A stretch of DNA of 64,000 nucleotides from Otis tarda (lineage: Eukaryota; Chordata; Aves; Otidiformes; Otididae). The stretch spans positions 248,001 through 312,000 of the forward strand of contig JAPMTP010000046.1 in the NCBI GenBank assembly GCA_026413225.1. The letters run 5' to 3'. Under the pieces are notes generated by a model. The model saw only the letters and a list, made by a program, of their open reading frames with translations. It had not been told where the DNA came from and ran no database searches. The position numbers and the translations under genes are program-made. Numbering within the stretch: the stretch's first letter is position 1; each line of letters opens with the position of its first letter. Positions 20,042 through 33,400 of the stretch are shown here, in pieces.

Positions 20042-21462
20042 TGACCAACTGAAAGTAAAGAAGGAAGCCTATAGAGGGTGGAAGCGGGGACAGGTAGCCT
20101 GGGAGGACTACCGAGTGGCTGTGTGAGCGGCCAGGGATAGGGTGAGGAAGGCTAAAGCCCTGACGGTATCGAATCTGACCAGGGATATAAAAAGTAACAA
20201 GAAAAGCTTTTACAGGTATGTAGGGCACAAAAGAAAATCCAAGGAGAATGCAGGCCCCCTCCAGAAGGTAACGGGTGTCGTGGTTACCCGGGATGTGGAG
20301 AAGGCTGAGATACTCAATGACTTTTTTGCCTCAGTCTTCACTCATAAGGGCTCTTGTCTCCCCACCCAAGCTGTGGAAGGCACAGGCAGGGACTGCGAGG
20401 ATGAAGAACCGCCCACGGTGCTCGAAGAGCAGGTTCGGGATCATCTAAGGAACTTGAAGGTGCACAAGTCCATGGGGCCTGATGAGATCCATCCGCGCGT
20501 CCTGAGGGAACTGGCGCATGAAGTTGCCAAGCCACTGGCCATCATATTTGAGAAATCGTGGCGGTCTGGTGAGGTCCCCGATGACTGGAAGAGAGGGAAC
20601 ATAACCCCCATTTTTAAAAAGGGGAGTAAGGAAGACCCGGGCAACTACAGGCCGGTCAGCCTCACCTCCGTGCCTGGCAAGGTCATGGAGCAGATTCTCC
20701 TGGAAACCATGCTAAGGCACACGGAGAGCAAGGAGGTGGTTGGTGACAGCCAACATGGCTTCACCAAGGGCAGATCGTGCCTGACCAATTTGGTGGCCTT
20801 TTATGACGGGGTAACAGCATCGGTGGACAAGGGACGGGCAACGGATATCATCTACCTGGACTTGTGCAAGGCATTTGACACTGTCCCGCACGACATCCTT
20901 CTCTCTAAACTAGAGAGGCATGGGTTCGATGGATGGACCACTCGGTGGATAAGGAGTTGGCTGGATGGCCGCACTCAGAGAGTGGTGGTCAACGGCTCAA
21001 TGTCCAAGTGGAGACCGGTCACCAGTGGCATCCCTCAGGGGTCCATGTTGAGCCCGGCCCTGTTCAACATCTTTGTCGGCGATATGGACAGTGGGATAGA
21101 GTGCACCCTCAGCAAGTTCGCCGATGACACCAAGCTGTGTGGTGCCGTCGACTCGCTGGAAGGGAGGGATGCCATCCAGAGGGACCTGGACAGGCTGGAG
21201 AGGTGGGCCCGTGCCAACCTCATGAAGTTCAACCAGGCCAAGTGCAAGGTCCTGCATCTGGGTCGTGGCAATCCCAGGCACAAATACAGGCTGGGCGGAG
21301 AATGGATTGAGAGCAGCCCTGAGGAGAAAGACTTGGGAGTGCTGGTAGACGAGAGGCTCAACATGAGCGGGCAATGCGCCCTTGTGGCCCAGAAGGCCAA
21401 CCGCATCCTGGGCTGCATCAAGAGGAGCATGGCCAGCAGGTCGAGGTAGGTGATTCTGCTCC
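20042..21462 (+). mobile_element. CR1 LINE fragment truncated at both ends, inserted in satellite
   Basis: CR1 coding sequence begins abruptly at about 20042 (reading [19 protein letters not shown]) and ends at about 21462 with gtgattctgctcct. There it merges with satellite through the shared bases ctgctcctc. The 3' UTR and the ATTCTATG tail are missing, which is unusual because CR1 copies normally keep their 3' end. The left flank is an inverted satellite monomer and the right flank a forward one, so the fragment sits on an orientation breakpoint. Confidence 0.92.
20142..21449 (+). CDS. partial CR1 ORF2: reverse transcriptase domain
   Basis: The frame is open for 435 codons. An in-frame TGA at 20124-20126 separates it from a short upstream CR1 segment, and the GTG at 20142 is only the first start-like codon after it. 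The RT domain is nearly complete: the [12 protein letters not shown] region; motif A with Asp 20859 and Asp 20877 ([13 protein letters not shown]); motif B ([16 protein letters not shown]); motif C FADD at 21117-21128; and motif D ([15 protein letters not shown]). The catalytic aspartates are all present. The endonuclease domain is absent. The reading ends at TAG 21447-21449, where the related CR1 at 17.7-18.2 kb has a glutamate codon, followed by satellite. RT would prime reverse transcription at a target nick; without endonuclease and the 3' end this copy cannot retrotranspose. Confidence 0.9.
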   Translation: MRKAKALTVSNLTRDIKSNKKSFYRYVGHKRKSKENAGPLQKVTGVVVTRDVEKAEILNDFFASVFTHKGSCLPTQAVEGTGRDCEDEEPPTVLEEQVRDHLRNLKVHKSMGPDEIHPRVLRELAHEVAKPLAIIFEKSWRSGEVPDDWKRGNITPIFKKGSKEDPGNYRPVSLTSVPGKVMEQILLETMLRHTESKEVVGDSQHGFTKGRSCLTNLVAFYDGVTASVDKGRATDIIYLDLCKAFDTVPHDILLSKLERHGFDGWTTRWIRSWLDGRTQRVVVNGSMSKWRPVTSGIPQGSMLSPALFNIFVGDMDSGIECTLSKFADDTKLCGAVDSLEGRDAIQRDLDRLERWARANLMKFNQAKCKVLHLGRGNPRHKYRLGGEWIESSPEEKDLGVLVDERLNMSGQCALVAQKANRILGCIKRSMASRSR

Positions 21463-24400
21463 TCACAGGCCATTCACACCACATCTACAGCACCACAGAC
21501 ACTGGGACTCCGGGCTTTCCCTGACGAACGGTGCTTCGACGTTTACTATCAAGTGCACGGAAGAGCCCAATGAAAAAATACCCTAAAAATCACGAATGTC
21601 AGATGATTGCTCCCATACCAAAAGAGCCAGCAACTAAAGCTCTTGCTGCTCCTCACCTGCCCTTCACACCGCATCTACAGGACCACAGACACTGGGGCTC
21701 TGGGCTTTCCCTGATGAACAGCGCTTCAACGTTTAACATCATCTGCATGGAAGCATCCACTGAAAAAATATCCTAAAAATCACAAATGTCAGACGATTGC
21801 TCCCACACCAAAAGTGCCAGCCACTCAAGCTCTTGCTGCTCCTCAGCAGCGATTGGCAGAGCATCAACAGCACCACAGAGATAGGGGCTCTGGGTGTTCC
21901 CTGAGGAGCAGGGCTTCGACATTTGTCACCAGCTGCACATGGGCGCCCCCTTAAAAAAAAACCCTGAAAAATCACGATGGTCGGATGATTGGTGCCACAC
22001 CAAAAGTGCCAGCCACTCAAGCTCTTGCTGCTCCTCAGCGGCCATTGGAAGCGCATCTACAGCACCACAGACATTGGGGCTCCGGGCTTTCCCTGAGGAG
22101 CAGGGCTTCGACATTTCACACCAGCTGCACGTGGGCGCCACCCGAAAAAAAACCCCGAAAAATCACAAACGTCGGACGATTGCTCCCACACCAAAACTGC
22201 CAGCCACTCAAGCTCTTGCTGCTCCTCAGGAGCCATTGGCAGCGCATCTACAGCACCACAGAGTTTGGGTCTCTGGGCTTTCCCTGAGGAGCAGGGCTTC
22301 GACCTTTGCCACCAGCTGCACGTGGGCACCCCTTGAAAAGAAACTGCGAAAAATCACCAACATCGGACGATTGCTCCCACCCCAAAAGTGCCAGACACTC
22401 AAGCTCTTGCTGCTCCTCAGCAGCCATTGGCAGCGCATCTACAGCACCACAGACACTGGGGCTCCGGGCTTTCCCTGAGGAGTAGGGCTTCCACGTTTGC
22501 CACCAGCTGCACGTGGGCCCTGAAAAGAAACCCCGAAAAATCATGAACATCGGGCGATTGCTCCCACACCAAAAGTGCCAGCCACTCAAGCTCTTGCTGC
22601 TCCTCAGCAGCCATTGGCAGGGCATCTACTGCACCACAGAGATTTGGTCTCTGGCATTCCCTGAGGAGCAGGGCTTCGACGTTTGCCACCAGCTGCACGT
22701 GGGCGCCCCCCGAAAAAAAACCCTGAAAAATCACGAACGTCGGACAATTGCTCCCACACTAAAAGTGCCAGCCACTCAAGCCCTTGCTGCTCCTCAGCAG
22801 CCATTGGCAGCGCATCTACAGCAGCACAGACATTGGGGTTCCGGGCTTTCCCTGAGGAGCAGGGCTTCGACCTTTGCCACCAGCTGTCCCTGAGCGTCCC
22901 GTGAAAGAAGCCCCGAAAAATCATGAACGTCGGACGATTGCTCCCACACCAAAAGTGCCAGCCACTCAAGCTCTTGCTGCTCCTCAGGAGCCATTGGCAG
23001 TGCATCTACAGCACCAAAGACATTGGGGCTCCGGGCTTTCCCTGAGGAGCAGGGCTTCGACGTTTGCCACCAGCTGCACGTGGGCGCCCCCCGAAAAAGA
23101 ACCCCGAAAGATCACGATCGTCGGACGATTGTTCCCACACCAAATGTGCCAGCCACTCAAGCTCTTGCTGCTCCTCAGCGGCCTTTGGCAGCGCATCTAC
23201 AGCACCACAGACATTGGGGCTCCGGGCTTTCCCTGAGGAGCAGGGCTTCGACGTTTGCCACCAGCCGCACCTGGGCGCCCCCTGAAAAGAAACCCCGAAA
23301 AATCACGAACGTCGGACGATTGCTCCCACATCAAAAGTGCCAGCCACTCAAGCCCTTGCTGCTCCTCAGCGGCCATTGGCAGCACATCTACAGCAGCACA
23401 GACATTGGGGCTCCGGGCTTTCCCTGAGGAGCAGGGCTTCGACGTTTGCCTCCAGCTGCACGTGGGAGCCCCCTGAATATAAACCCCGAGAAATCACGAA
23501 CGTCGGACCATTGCTCCCACACCGAAAGTGCCAGCCACTCAAGCTCTTGCTGCTCCTCAGCGGCCATTGGCAGCGCATCTGCAGCAACACAGACATTGGG
23601 GCTCCGGGCTTTACCTTAGGAGCAGGGCTTCAACGTTTTCCACCAGCTGCACCTGGGCGCCCCCTGAAAAGAAACCCCAAAATATCGCGAACGTCGGACA
23701 ATTGCTGCCACACGAAAAGTGCCAGCCAGTCAAGCTCTTGCTGCTCCTCAGCAGCCATTGGCAGCGCATCTACAGCACCACAGACATTGGGGCTCTGGGC
23801 TTTCCCTGAGGAGCAGGGCTTCGACGTTTGCCACCAGCTGCACGTGGGCGCCCCCCGGAAAAAAACCCTGAAAAATCACGAACGTCGGACAATTGCTCCC
23901 ACACTAAAAGTGCCAGCCACTCAAGCCCTTGCTGCTCCTCAGCGGCCATTGGCAGCGCATCTACAGCAGCACAGACATGGGGGTTCCGGGCTTTCCCTGA
24001 GGAGCAGGGCTTCGACCTTTGCCACCAGCTGTCCCTGAGCGTCCCCTGAAAGAAGCCCCGAAAAATCATGAACGTCGGACGATTGCTCCCACACCAAAAG
24101 TGCCAGCCACTCAAGCTCTTGCTGCTCCTCAGGAGCCATTGGCAGCGCATCTACAGCAGCACAGACATTGTGGCTCCGGGCTTTTCCAGAGGAGCAGGGC
24201 TTCGACGTTTGCCACGAGCTGCACGTGGGCACCCCCTGAAAAGAAAAGCCGAAAAATCATGAACGTCGGGCTGTTGCTCCCACCCCAAAAGTGCCAGCCA
24301 CTCAAGCTCTTGCTGCTCCTCAGGAGCCAATGGCAGGACATCTACAGCAGCACAGACATTGGTGCTCCGGGCTTTCCCTGAGGAGCAGGGCTTTGACGTT

Positions 24401-24699
24401 TGCCACCAGCTGCACGTGGGCGCCCCCCGAAAAAGAACCCCGAAAGATCACGATCGTCGGACGATTGTTCCCACACCAAAAGGGCCAGCCACTCAAGCTC
24501 TTGCTGCTCCTCAGCGGCCTTTGGCAGCGCATCTACAGCACCACAGACATTGGGGCTCCGGGCTTTCCCTGAGGAGCAGGGCTTCGACGTTTGCCACCAG
24601 CCGCACCTGGCCGCCCCCTGAAAAGAAACCCCAAAAAATCGCGAACGTCGGACAATTGTTGCCACACGAAAAGTGCCAGCCACTCAAGCTCTTGCTGCT

Positions 24700-27600
24700 C
24701 CTCAGCAGCCATTGGCAGCGCATCTACAGCACCACAGACATTGGGGCTCCGGGCTTTCCCTGAGGAGCAGGGCTTCGACGTTTGTCACCAGCCGCACCTG
24801 GGCGCCCCCTGAAAAGAAAACCCAAAAAATCACAAACATCGGGCGATTGCTCCCACACCAAAAGTGCCAGCCACTCAAGCTCTTGCTGCTCCTCAGCAGC
24901 CATTGGCAGGGCATCTACTGCACCACAGAGATTTGGTCTCTGGCATTCCCTGAGGAGTAGGGCTTCGACGTTTGCCACCAGCTGCACGTGGGCGCCTCCC
25001 GAAAAAAAACCCTGAAAAATCACGAACGTCGGACAATTGCTCCCACACCAAAAGTGCCAGCCACTCAAGCTCTTCCTGCTCCTCAGCAGCCATTGGCAGC
25101 GCATCTACAGCACCACAGACATTGGGGCTCCGGGCTTTCCCTGAGGAGCAGGGATTCGACCTTTGCCACCAGCTGTCCCTGAGCGTCCCCTGAAAGAAGC
25201 CCCGAAAAATCACGAACGTCGGACGATTGCTCCCACACCAAAAGTGCCAGCCACTCAAGCTCTTGCTGCTCCTCAGGAGCCATTGGCAGCGCATCTACAG
25301 CAGCACAGACATTGGGGCTCCGGGCTTTTCCAGAGGAGCAGGGCTTCGACGTTTGCCACGAGCTGCACGTGGGCACCCCCTGAAAACAAAACCCGAAAAA
25401 TCATGAACGTCGGGCGGTTGCTCCCACACCAAAAGTCCCAGACATTCAAGCTCTTGCTGCTCCTCAGCGGCCATTGGCAGCGCATCTACAGCAGCACAGA
25501 CATGGGGGCTCCGGGCTTTCCCTGAGGAGCCGGGTTTTGAGGTTTGCCACGAGCTGCATGTGGGCGCCCCCCGAAAAAGAACCCCGACAGATCACGATCG
25601 TTGGACGATTGTTCCCACACCAAAAGTGCCAGCCACTCAAGCTCTTGCTGCTCCTCAGCGGCCTTTGGCAGCGCATCTACAGCACCACAGACACTGGGGC
25701 TCCAGGCTTTCCCTGAGGAGCAGGGCTTCGACGTTTGCCACCAGCCGCACCTGGGCGCCCCCTGAAAAGAAACCCCGAAAAATCACGAACCTCGGACGAT
25801 TGCTCCCACATCATAAGTGCCAGCAACTCAAGCCCTTGCTGCTCCTCAGCGGCCATTGGCATTATATGTACAGCAGCACAGACATTGGGGCTCCGGGCTT
25901 TCCCTGAGGAGCAGGGCTTCGACGTTTGCCTCCAGCTGCACGTGGGCGCCCCCTGAATATAAACCCCTAGAAATCACGAACGTCGGACCATTGCTCCCAC
26001 ACCAAATGTGCCAGCCACTCAAGCTCTTGCTGCTCCTCAGCGGCCATTGGCAGCACATCTACAGCAGCACAGACATTGGGGCTCCGGGCTTTCCCTGAGG
26101 AGCAGGGCTTCGACGTTTGCCACCAGCCGCACATGGGCACCACCTGAAAAGAAACCCCGAAAAATCACGAACGTCGGACGATTGCTCCCACACCAAAAGT
26201 GCCAGCCACTCAAGCTCTTGCTGCTCCTCAGCGGCCTTTGGCAGCGCATCTACAGCACCACAGACACTGGGTCTTCGGGCTTTCCCTGAGGAGCAGGGCT
26301 TCGATATTTGTCACCAGCCGCACCTGGGCGCCCCCTGAAAAGAAAACCCAAAAAATCACAAACATCGGGCGATTGCTCCCACACCAAAAGTGCCAGCCAC
26401 TCAAGCTCTTGCTGCTCCTCAGCAGCCATTGGCAGGGCATCTACTGCACCACAGAGATTTGGTCTCTGGCATTCCCTGAGGAGCCGGGCTTCGACGTTTG
26501 CCACCAGCTGCACGTGGGCGCCTCCCGAAAAAAAACCCTGAAAAATCACCAACGTCGGACAATTGCTCCCACACCAAATGTGCCAGCCACTCAAGCTCTT
26601 GCTGCTCCTCAGCAGCCATTGGCAGCGCATCTACAGCACCACAGACATTGGGGCTCCGGGCTTTCCCTGAGGAGCAGGGATTCGACCTTTGCCACCAGCT
26701 GTCCCTGAGCGTCCCCTGAAAGAAGCCCCGAAAAATCACGAACGTCGGACGATTGCTCCCACACCAAAAGTGCCAGCCACTCAAGCTCTTGCTGCTCCTC
26801 AGGAGCCATTGGCAGCGCATCTACAGCAGCACAGACATTGGGGCTCCGGGCTTTTCCAGAGGAGCAGGGCTTCGACGTTTGCCACGAGCTGCACGTGGGC
26901 ACCCCCTGAAAACAAAACCCGAAAAATCATGAACGTCGGGCGGTTGCTCCCACACCAAAAGTCCCAGACATTCAAGCTCTTGCTGCTCCTCAGGAGCCAT
27001 TGGCAGCGCATCTACAGCAGCACAGACATGGGGGCTCCGGGCTTTCCCTGAGGAGCCGGGTTTTGAGGTTTGCCACGAGCTGCATGTGGGCGCCCCCCGA
27101 AAAAGAACCCCGAAAGATCACGATCGTCGGACGATTGCTCCCACACCAAAAGGGCCAGCCACTCAAGCTCTTGCTGCTCCTCAGCGGCCTTTGGCAGCGC
27201 ATCTACAGCACCACAGACACTGGGGCTCCAGGCTTTCCCTGAGGAGCAGGGCTTCGACGTTTGCCACCAGCCGCACCTGGGCGCCCCCTGAAAAGAAACC
27301 CCGAAAAATCACGAACCTCGGACGATTGCTCCCACATCATAAGTGCCAGCAACTCAAGCCCTTGCTGCTCCTCAGCGGCCATTGGCATTATATGTACAGC
27401 AGCACAGACATTGGGGCTCCGGGCTTTCCCTGAGGAGTAGGGCTTCGACGTTTGCCTCCAGCTGCACGTGGGCGCCCCCTGAATATAAACCCCTAGAAAT
27501 CACGAACGTCGGACCATTGCTCCCACACCAAAAGTGCCAGCCACTCAAGCTCTTGCTGCTCCTCAGCGGCCATTGGCAGCGCATCTACAGCACCACAGAC

Positions 27601-29450
27601 ATTGGGGCTCTGGGCTTTCCCTGAGGAGCAGGGCTTCGACGTTTGCCACCAGCTGCACATGGGCACACCTTGAAAACAAACCCCGAAAAATCACCAACAT
27701 CGGACGATTGCTCCCACACCAAAAGTGCCAGCCACTCAAGCTCTTGCTGCTCCTCAGCGGCCATTGGCAGCGCATCTACAGCAGCACAGACATTGGGGCT
27801 CCGGGCTATCCCTGAGGAGCAGGGCTTCGACGTTTGCCACCAGCCGCACCTGGGCGCCCCCTGAAAAGAAAACCCAAAAAATCACAAACATCGGGCGATT
27901 GCTCCCACACCAAAAGTGCCAGCCACTCAAGCTCTTGCTGCTACTCAGCAGCCATTGGCAGGGCATCTACTGCACCACAGAGATTTGGTCTCTGGCATTC
28001 CCTGAGGAGCCGGGCTTCGACGTTTGCCACCAGCTGCACCTGGGCGCCTCCCGAAAAAAAACCCTGAAAAATCACCAACGTCGGACAATTGCTCCCACAC
28101 CAAAAGTGCCAGCCACTCAAGCTCTTCCTGCTCCTCAGCAGCCATTGGCAGCGCATCTACAGCAGCACAGACATTGGGGCTCCGGGCTTTCCCTGAGGAG
28201 CAGGGATTCGACCTTTGCCACCAGCTGTCCCTGAGCGTCCCCTGAAAGAAGCCCCGAAAAATCACGAACGTCGGACGATTGCTCCCACACCAAAAGTGCC
28301 AGCCACTCAAGCTCTTGCTGCTCCTCAGGAGCCTTTGGCAGCGCATCTACAGCAGCACAGACATTGGGGCTCCGGGCTTTTCCAGAGGAGCAGGGCTTCG
28401 ACGTTTGCCACGAGCTGCACGTGGGCACCCCTGAAAACAAAACCCGAAAAATCATGAACGTCGGGCGGTTGCTCCCACACCAAAAGTCCCAGACATTCAA
28501 GCTCTTGCTGCTCCTCAGCGGCCATTGGCAGCGCATCTACAGCAGCACAGACATGGGGGCTCCGGGCTTTCCCTGAGGAGCCGGGTTTTGAGGTTTGCCA
28601 CGAGCTGCATGTGGGCGCCCCCCGAAAAAGAACCCCGAAAGATCACGATCGTCGGACGATTGCTCCCACACCAAAAGGGCCAGCCACTCAAGCTCTTGCT
28701 GCTCCTCAGCGGCCTTTGGCAGCGCATCTACAGCACCACAGACACTGGGGCTCCAGGCTTTCCCTGAGGAGCAGGGCTTCGACGTTTGCCACCAGCCGCA
28801 CCTGGGCGCCCCCTGAAAAGAAACCCCGAAAAATCACGAACCTCGGACGATTGCTCCCACATCATAAGTGCCAGCAACTCAAGCCCTTGCTGCTCCTCAG
28901 CGGCCATTGGCAGCGCATCTACAGCACCACAGACATTGGGGCTCTGGGCTTTCCCTGAGGAGCAGGGCTTCGACGTTTGCCACCAGCTGCACATGGGCAC
29001 ACCTTGAAAACAAACCCCGAAAAATCACAAACATCGGACGATTGCTCCCACACCAAAAGTGCCAGCCACTCAAGCTCTTGCTGCTCCTCAGCGGCCTTTG
29101 GCAGCGCATCTACAGCAGCACAGACATTGGGGCTCCGGGCTATCCCTGAGGAGCAGGGCTTCGACGTTTGCCACGAGCCGCACCTGGGCGCCCCCTGAAT
29201 AGAAAACCCAAAAAATCACAAACATCGGGCGATTGCTCCCACACCAAAAGTGCCAGCCACTCAAGCTCTTGCTGCTCCTCAGCAGCCATTGGCAGGGCAT
29301 CTACTGCACCACAGAGATTTGGTCTCTGGCATTCCCTGAGGAGCCGGGCTTCGACGTTTGCCACCAGCTGCACGTGGGCGCCTCCCGAAAAAAAACCCTG
29401 AAAAATCACCAACGTCGGACAATTGCTCCCACACCAAAAGTGCCAGCCAC
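24700..29450 (+). repeat. 8-monomer higher-order repeat, about 1526 bp, three copies
   Basis: Equivalent points recur at 24893, 26419 and 27945, and at 25464, 26990 and 28515. Spacings are 1526, 1526 and 1525 bp, or eight monomers of about 190.8 bp. Variant monomers keep the same order in each copy: a gagatttggtctctggca monomer, then a gtccctgagcg monomer, then a cagaggagcagggcttcgac monomer, then a ccgggttttgaggt monomer. Edges are approximate. Confidence 0.85.
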
Positions 29451-29599
29451 TCAAGCTCTTCCTGCTCCTCAGCAGCCATTGGCAGCGCATCTACAGCAGC
29501 ACAGACATTGGGGCTCCGGGCTTTCCCTGAGGAGCAGGGATTCGACCTTTGCCACCAGCTGTCCCTGAGCGTCCCCTGAAAGAAGCCCCGAAAAATCAC

Positions 29600-32500
29600 G
29601 AACGTCGGACGATTGCTGCCACACCAAAAGTGCCAGCCACTCAAGCTCTTGCTGCTCCTCAGCAGCCATTGGAAGCACATGTACAGCAGCACAGACATTG
29701 GGGCTCCGGGCTTTCCCTGAGGAGCCGGGCTTCGACGTTTGCCACCAGCTGCACATGGGCACACCTTGAAAATAAACCGCGAAAAATCACCAACATCGGA
29801 CGATTGCTCCCACACCTAAAGTGCCAGCCACTCAAGCTCTTGCTGCTCCTCAGCAGCCATTGGCAGCGCATCTACAGCAGCACAGACATTGGGGCTCCTG
29901 GCTTTCCCTGAGGAGCAGGGCTTTGACGTTTGCCACCAGCTGCACGTGGGCGCCCCCCGAAAAAGAACCCCGAAAGTTCACGAACGTCGGCCGATTTTTC
30001 CCACACCAAAAGGGCCAGCCACTCAAGCTCTTGCTGCTCCTCAGCGGCCATTGGCAGCGCATCTACAGCACCACAGACACTGGGGCTCCGGGCTTTCCCT
30101 GAGGAGTAGGGCTTCGACGTTTGCCACCAGCTGTACGTGGGCCCTGAAAAGAAACCCCGAAAAATCATGAACATCGGGCGATTGCTCCCACACCAAAAGT
30201 GCCAGAAACTCAAGCTCTTGCTGCTCCTCAGCAGCCATTGGCAGCGCATCTACAGCACCACAGACACTGGGGCTCCGGGCTTTCCCTGAGGAGTAGGGCT
30301 TCCACGTTTGCCACCAGCTGCACGTGGGCCCTGAAAAGAAACCCCGAAAAATCATGAACATCGGGCGATTGCTCCCACACCAAAAGTGCCAGCCACTCAA
30401 GCTCTTGCTGCTCCTCAGCAGCCATTGGCAGGGCATCTACTGCACCACAGAGATTTGGTCTCTGGCATTCCCTGAGGAGCAGGGCTTCGACGTTTGCCAC
30501 CAGCTGCACGTGGGCGCCCCCCGGAAAAGAACCCCGAAAGATCACGATCGTCGGACGATTGTTCCCACACCAAATGTGCCAGCCACTCAAGCTCTTGCTG
30601 CTCCTCAGCGGCCTTTGGCAGCGCATCTACAGCACCACAGACATTGGGGCTCCGGGCTTTCCCTGAGGAGCAGGGCTTCGACGTTTGCCACCAGCCGCAC
30701 CTGGGCACCCCCTGAAAAGAAACCCCGAAAAATCACGAACGTCGGACGATTGCTCCCACATCAAAAGTGCCAGCCACTCAAGCCCTTGCTGCTCCTCAGC
30801 GGCCATTGGCAGCACATCTACAGCAGCACAGACATTGGGGCTCCGGGCTTTCCCTGAGGAGCAGGGCTTCGACGTTTGCCTCCAGCTGCACGTGGGAGCC
30901 CCCTGAATATAAACCCCGAGAAATCACGAACGTCGGACCATTGCTCCCACACCAAAAGTGCCAGTCACTCAAGCTCTTGCTGCTCCTCAGCGGCCATTGG
31001 CAGCGCATCTGCAGCAACACAGACATTGGGGCTCCGGGCTTTCCCTGAGGAGCAGGGCTTCAACGTTTGCCACGAGCTGCACGTGGGCACCCCCTGAAAA
31101 CAAAAGCCGGAAAATCATGAACGTCGGGCTGTTGCTCCCACCCCAAAAGTGCCAGCCACTCAAGCTCTTGCTGCTCCTCAGGAGCCAATGGCAGGACATC
31201 TACAGCAGCACAGACATTGGGGCTCCGGGCTTTCCCTGAAGAGCAGGGATTTGACGTTTGCCACCAGCTGCACGTGGGCGCCCCCCGAAAAGAACCCCGA
31301 AAGATCACGATCGTCGGACGATTGTTCCCACACCAAAAGGGCCAGCCACTCAAGCTCTTGCTGCTCCTCAGCGGCCTTTGGCAGCGCATCTACAGCACCA
31401 CAGACATTGGGGCTCCGGGCTTTCCCTGAGGAGCAGGGCTTCGACGTTTGCCACCAGCCGCACCTGGGCGCCCCCTGAAAAGAAACCCCGAAAAATCACG
31501 AACGTCGGACGATTGCTCCCACACCAAAAGTGCCAGCCACTCAAGCTCTTGCTGCTCCTCAGCGGCCATTGGCAGCACATCTACAGCAGCACAGACATTG
31601 GGGCTCCGGGCTTTCCCTGAGGAGCAGGACTTCGACGTTTGCCTCCAGCTGCACGTGGGAGCCCCCTGAATATAAACCCCGAGAAATCACGAACGTCGGA
31701 CCATTGCTCCCACACCAAAAGTGCCAGCCACTCAAGCTCTTGCTGCTCCTCAGCGGCCATTGGCAGCGCATCTACAGCACCACAGACATTGGGGCTCTGG
31801 GCTTTCCCTGAGGAGCAGGGCTTCAACGTTTTCCACCAGCTGCACCTGGGCGCCCCCTGAAAAGAAACCCCAAAAAATCGCGAACGTCGGACAATTGCTG
31901 CCACACGAAAAGTGCCAGCCACTCAAGCTCTTGCTGCTCCTCAGCAGCCATTGGCAGCGCATCTACAGCACCACAGACATTGGGGCTCTGGGCTTTCCCT
32001 GAGGAGCAGGGCTTCGACGTTTGCCACCAGCTGCACATGGGCAAACCTTGAAAACAAACCCCGAAAAATCACGAACGTCGGACGATTGCTCCCACACCAA
32101 AAGTCCCAGACATTCAAGCTCTTGCTGCTCCTCAGCGGCCATTGGCAGCGAATCTACAGCACCACAGAGATTGGGGCTCCGGGCTTTCCCTTAGGAGCAG
32201 GGCTTAGACGTTTGCCACCAGCTGCACATGGGCACACTCCGATAAAAAAGCCTGAAAAATCACGAACGTCGGACGATTGCTCCCACACCTAAAGTGCCAG
32301 CCACTCAAGCTCTTGCTGCTCCTCAGCAGCCATTGGAAGCACATGTACAGCAGCACAGACATTGGGGCTCCGGGCTTTCCCTGAGGAGCCGGGCTTCGAC
32401 GTTTGCCACCAGCTGCACATGGGCACACCTTGAAAATAAACCGCGAAAAATCACCAACATCGGACGATTGCTCCCACACCTAAAGTGCCAGCCACTCAAG

Positions 32501-33400
32501 CTCTTGCTGCTCCTCAGCAGCCATTGGCAGCGCATCTACAGCAGCACAGACATTGGGGCTCCTGGCTTTCCCTGAGGAGCAGGGCTTTGACGTTTGCCAC
32601 CAGCTGCACGTGGGCGCCCCCGAAAAGAACCCCGAAAGTTCACGAACGTCGGCCGATTTTTCCCACACCAAAAGGGCCAGCCACTCAAGCTCTTGCTGCT
32701 CCTCAGCGGCCATTGGCAGCGCATCTACAGCACCACAGACACTGGGGCTCCGGGCTTTCCCTGAGGAGTAGGGCTTCGACGTTTGCCACCAGCTGTACGT
32801 GGGCCCTGAAAAGAAACCCCGAAAAATCATGAACATCGGGCGATTGCTCCCACACCAAAAGTGCCAGAAACTCAAGCTCTTGCTGCTCCTCAGCAGCCAT
32901 TGGCAGCGCATCTACAGCACCACAGACACTGGGGCTCCGGGCTTTCCCTGAGGAGTAGGGCTTCCACGTTTGCCACCAGCTGCACGTGGGCCCTGAAAAG
33001 AAACCCCGAAAAATCATGAACATCGGGCGATTGCTCCCACACCAAAAGTGCCAGTCACTCAAGCTCTTGCTGCTCCTCAGCAGCCATTGGCAGGGCATCT
33101 ACTGCACCACAGAGATTTGGTCTCTGGCATTCCCTGAGGAGCAGGGCTTCGACGTTTGCCACCAGCTGCACGTGGGCGCCCCCGAAAAGAACCCCGAAAG
33201 ATCACGATCGTCGGACGATTGTTCCCACACCAAATGTGCCAGCCACTCAAGCTCTTGCTGCTCCTCAGCGGCCTTTGGCAGCGCATCTACAGCACCACAG
33301 ACATTGGGGCTCCGGGCTTTCCCTGAGGAGCAGGGCTTCGACGTTTGCCACCAGCCGCACCTGGGCACCCCCTGAAAAAAAACCCCGAAAAATCACGAAC
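29600..33400 (+). repeat. 14-monomer higher-order repeat, about 2662 bp, about 1.4 copies
   Basis: Equivalent points recur at 29659 and 32323, at 30041 and 32703, and at 30324 and 32986 (2662-2664 bp, fourteen monomers). The shared order includes two successive monomers with the shortened phrase cgtgggccctgaaaag (near 30135 and 30325, and again near 32797 and 32987). The second copy stops matching at about 33.4 kb. Confidence 0.8.
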
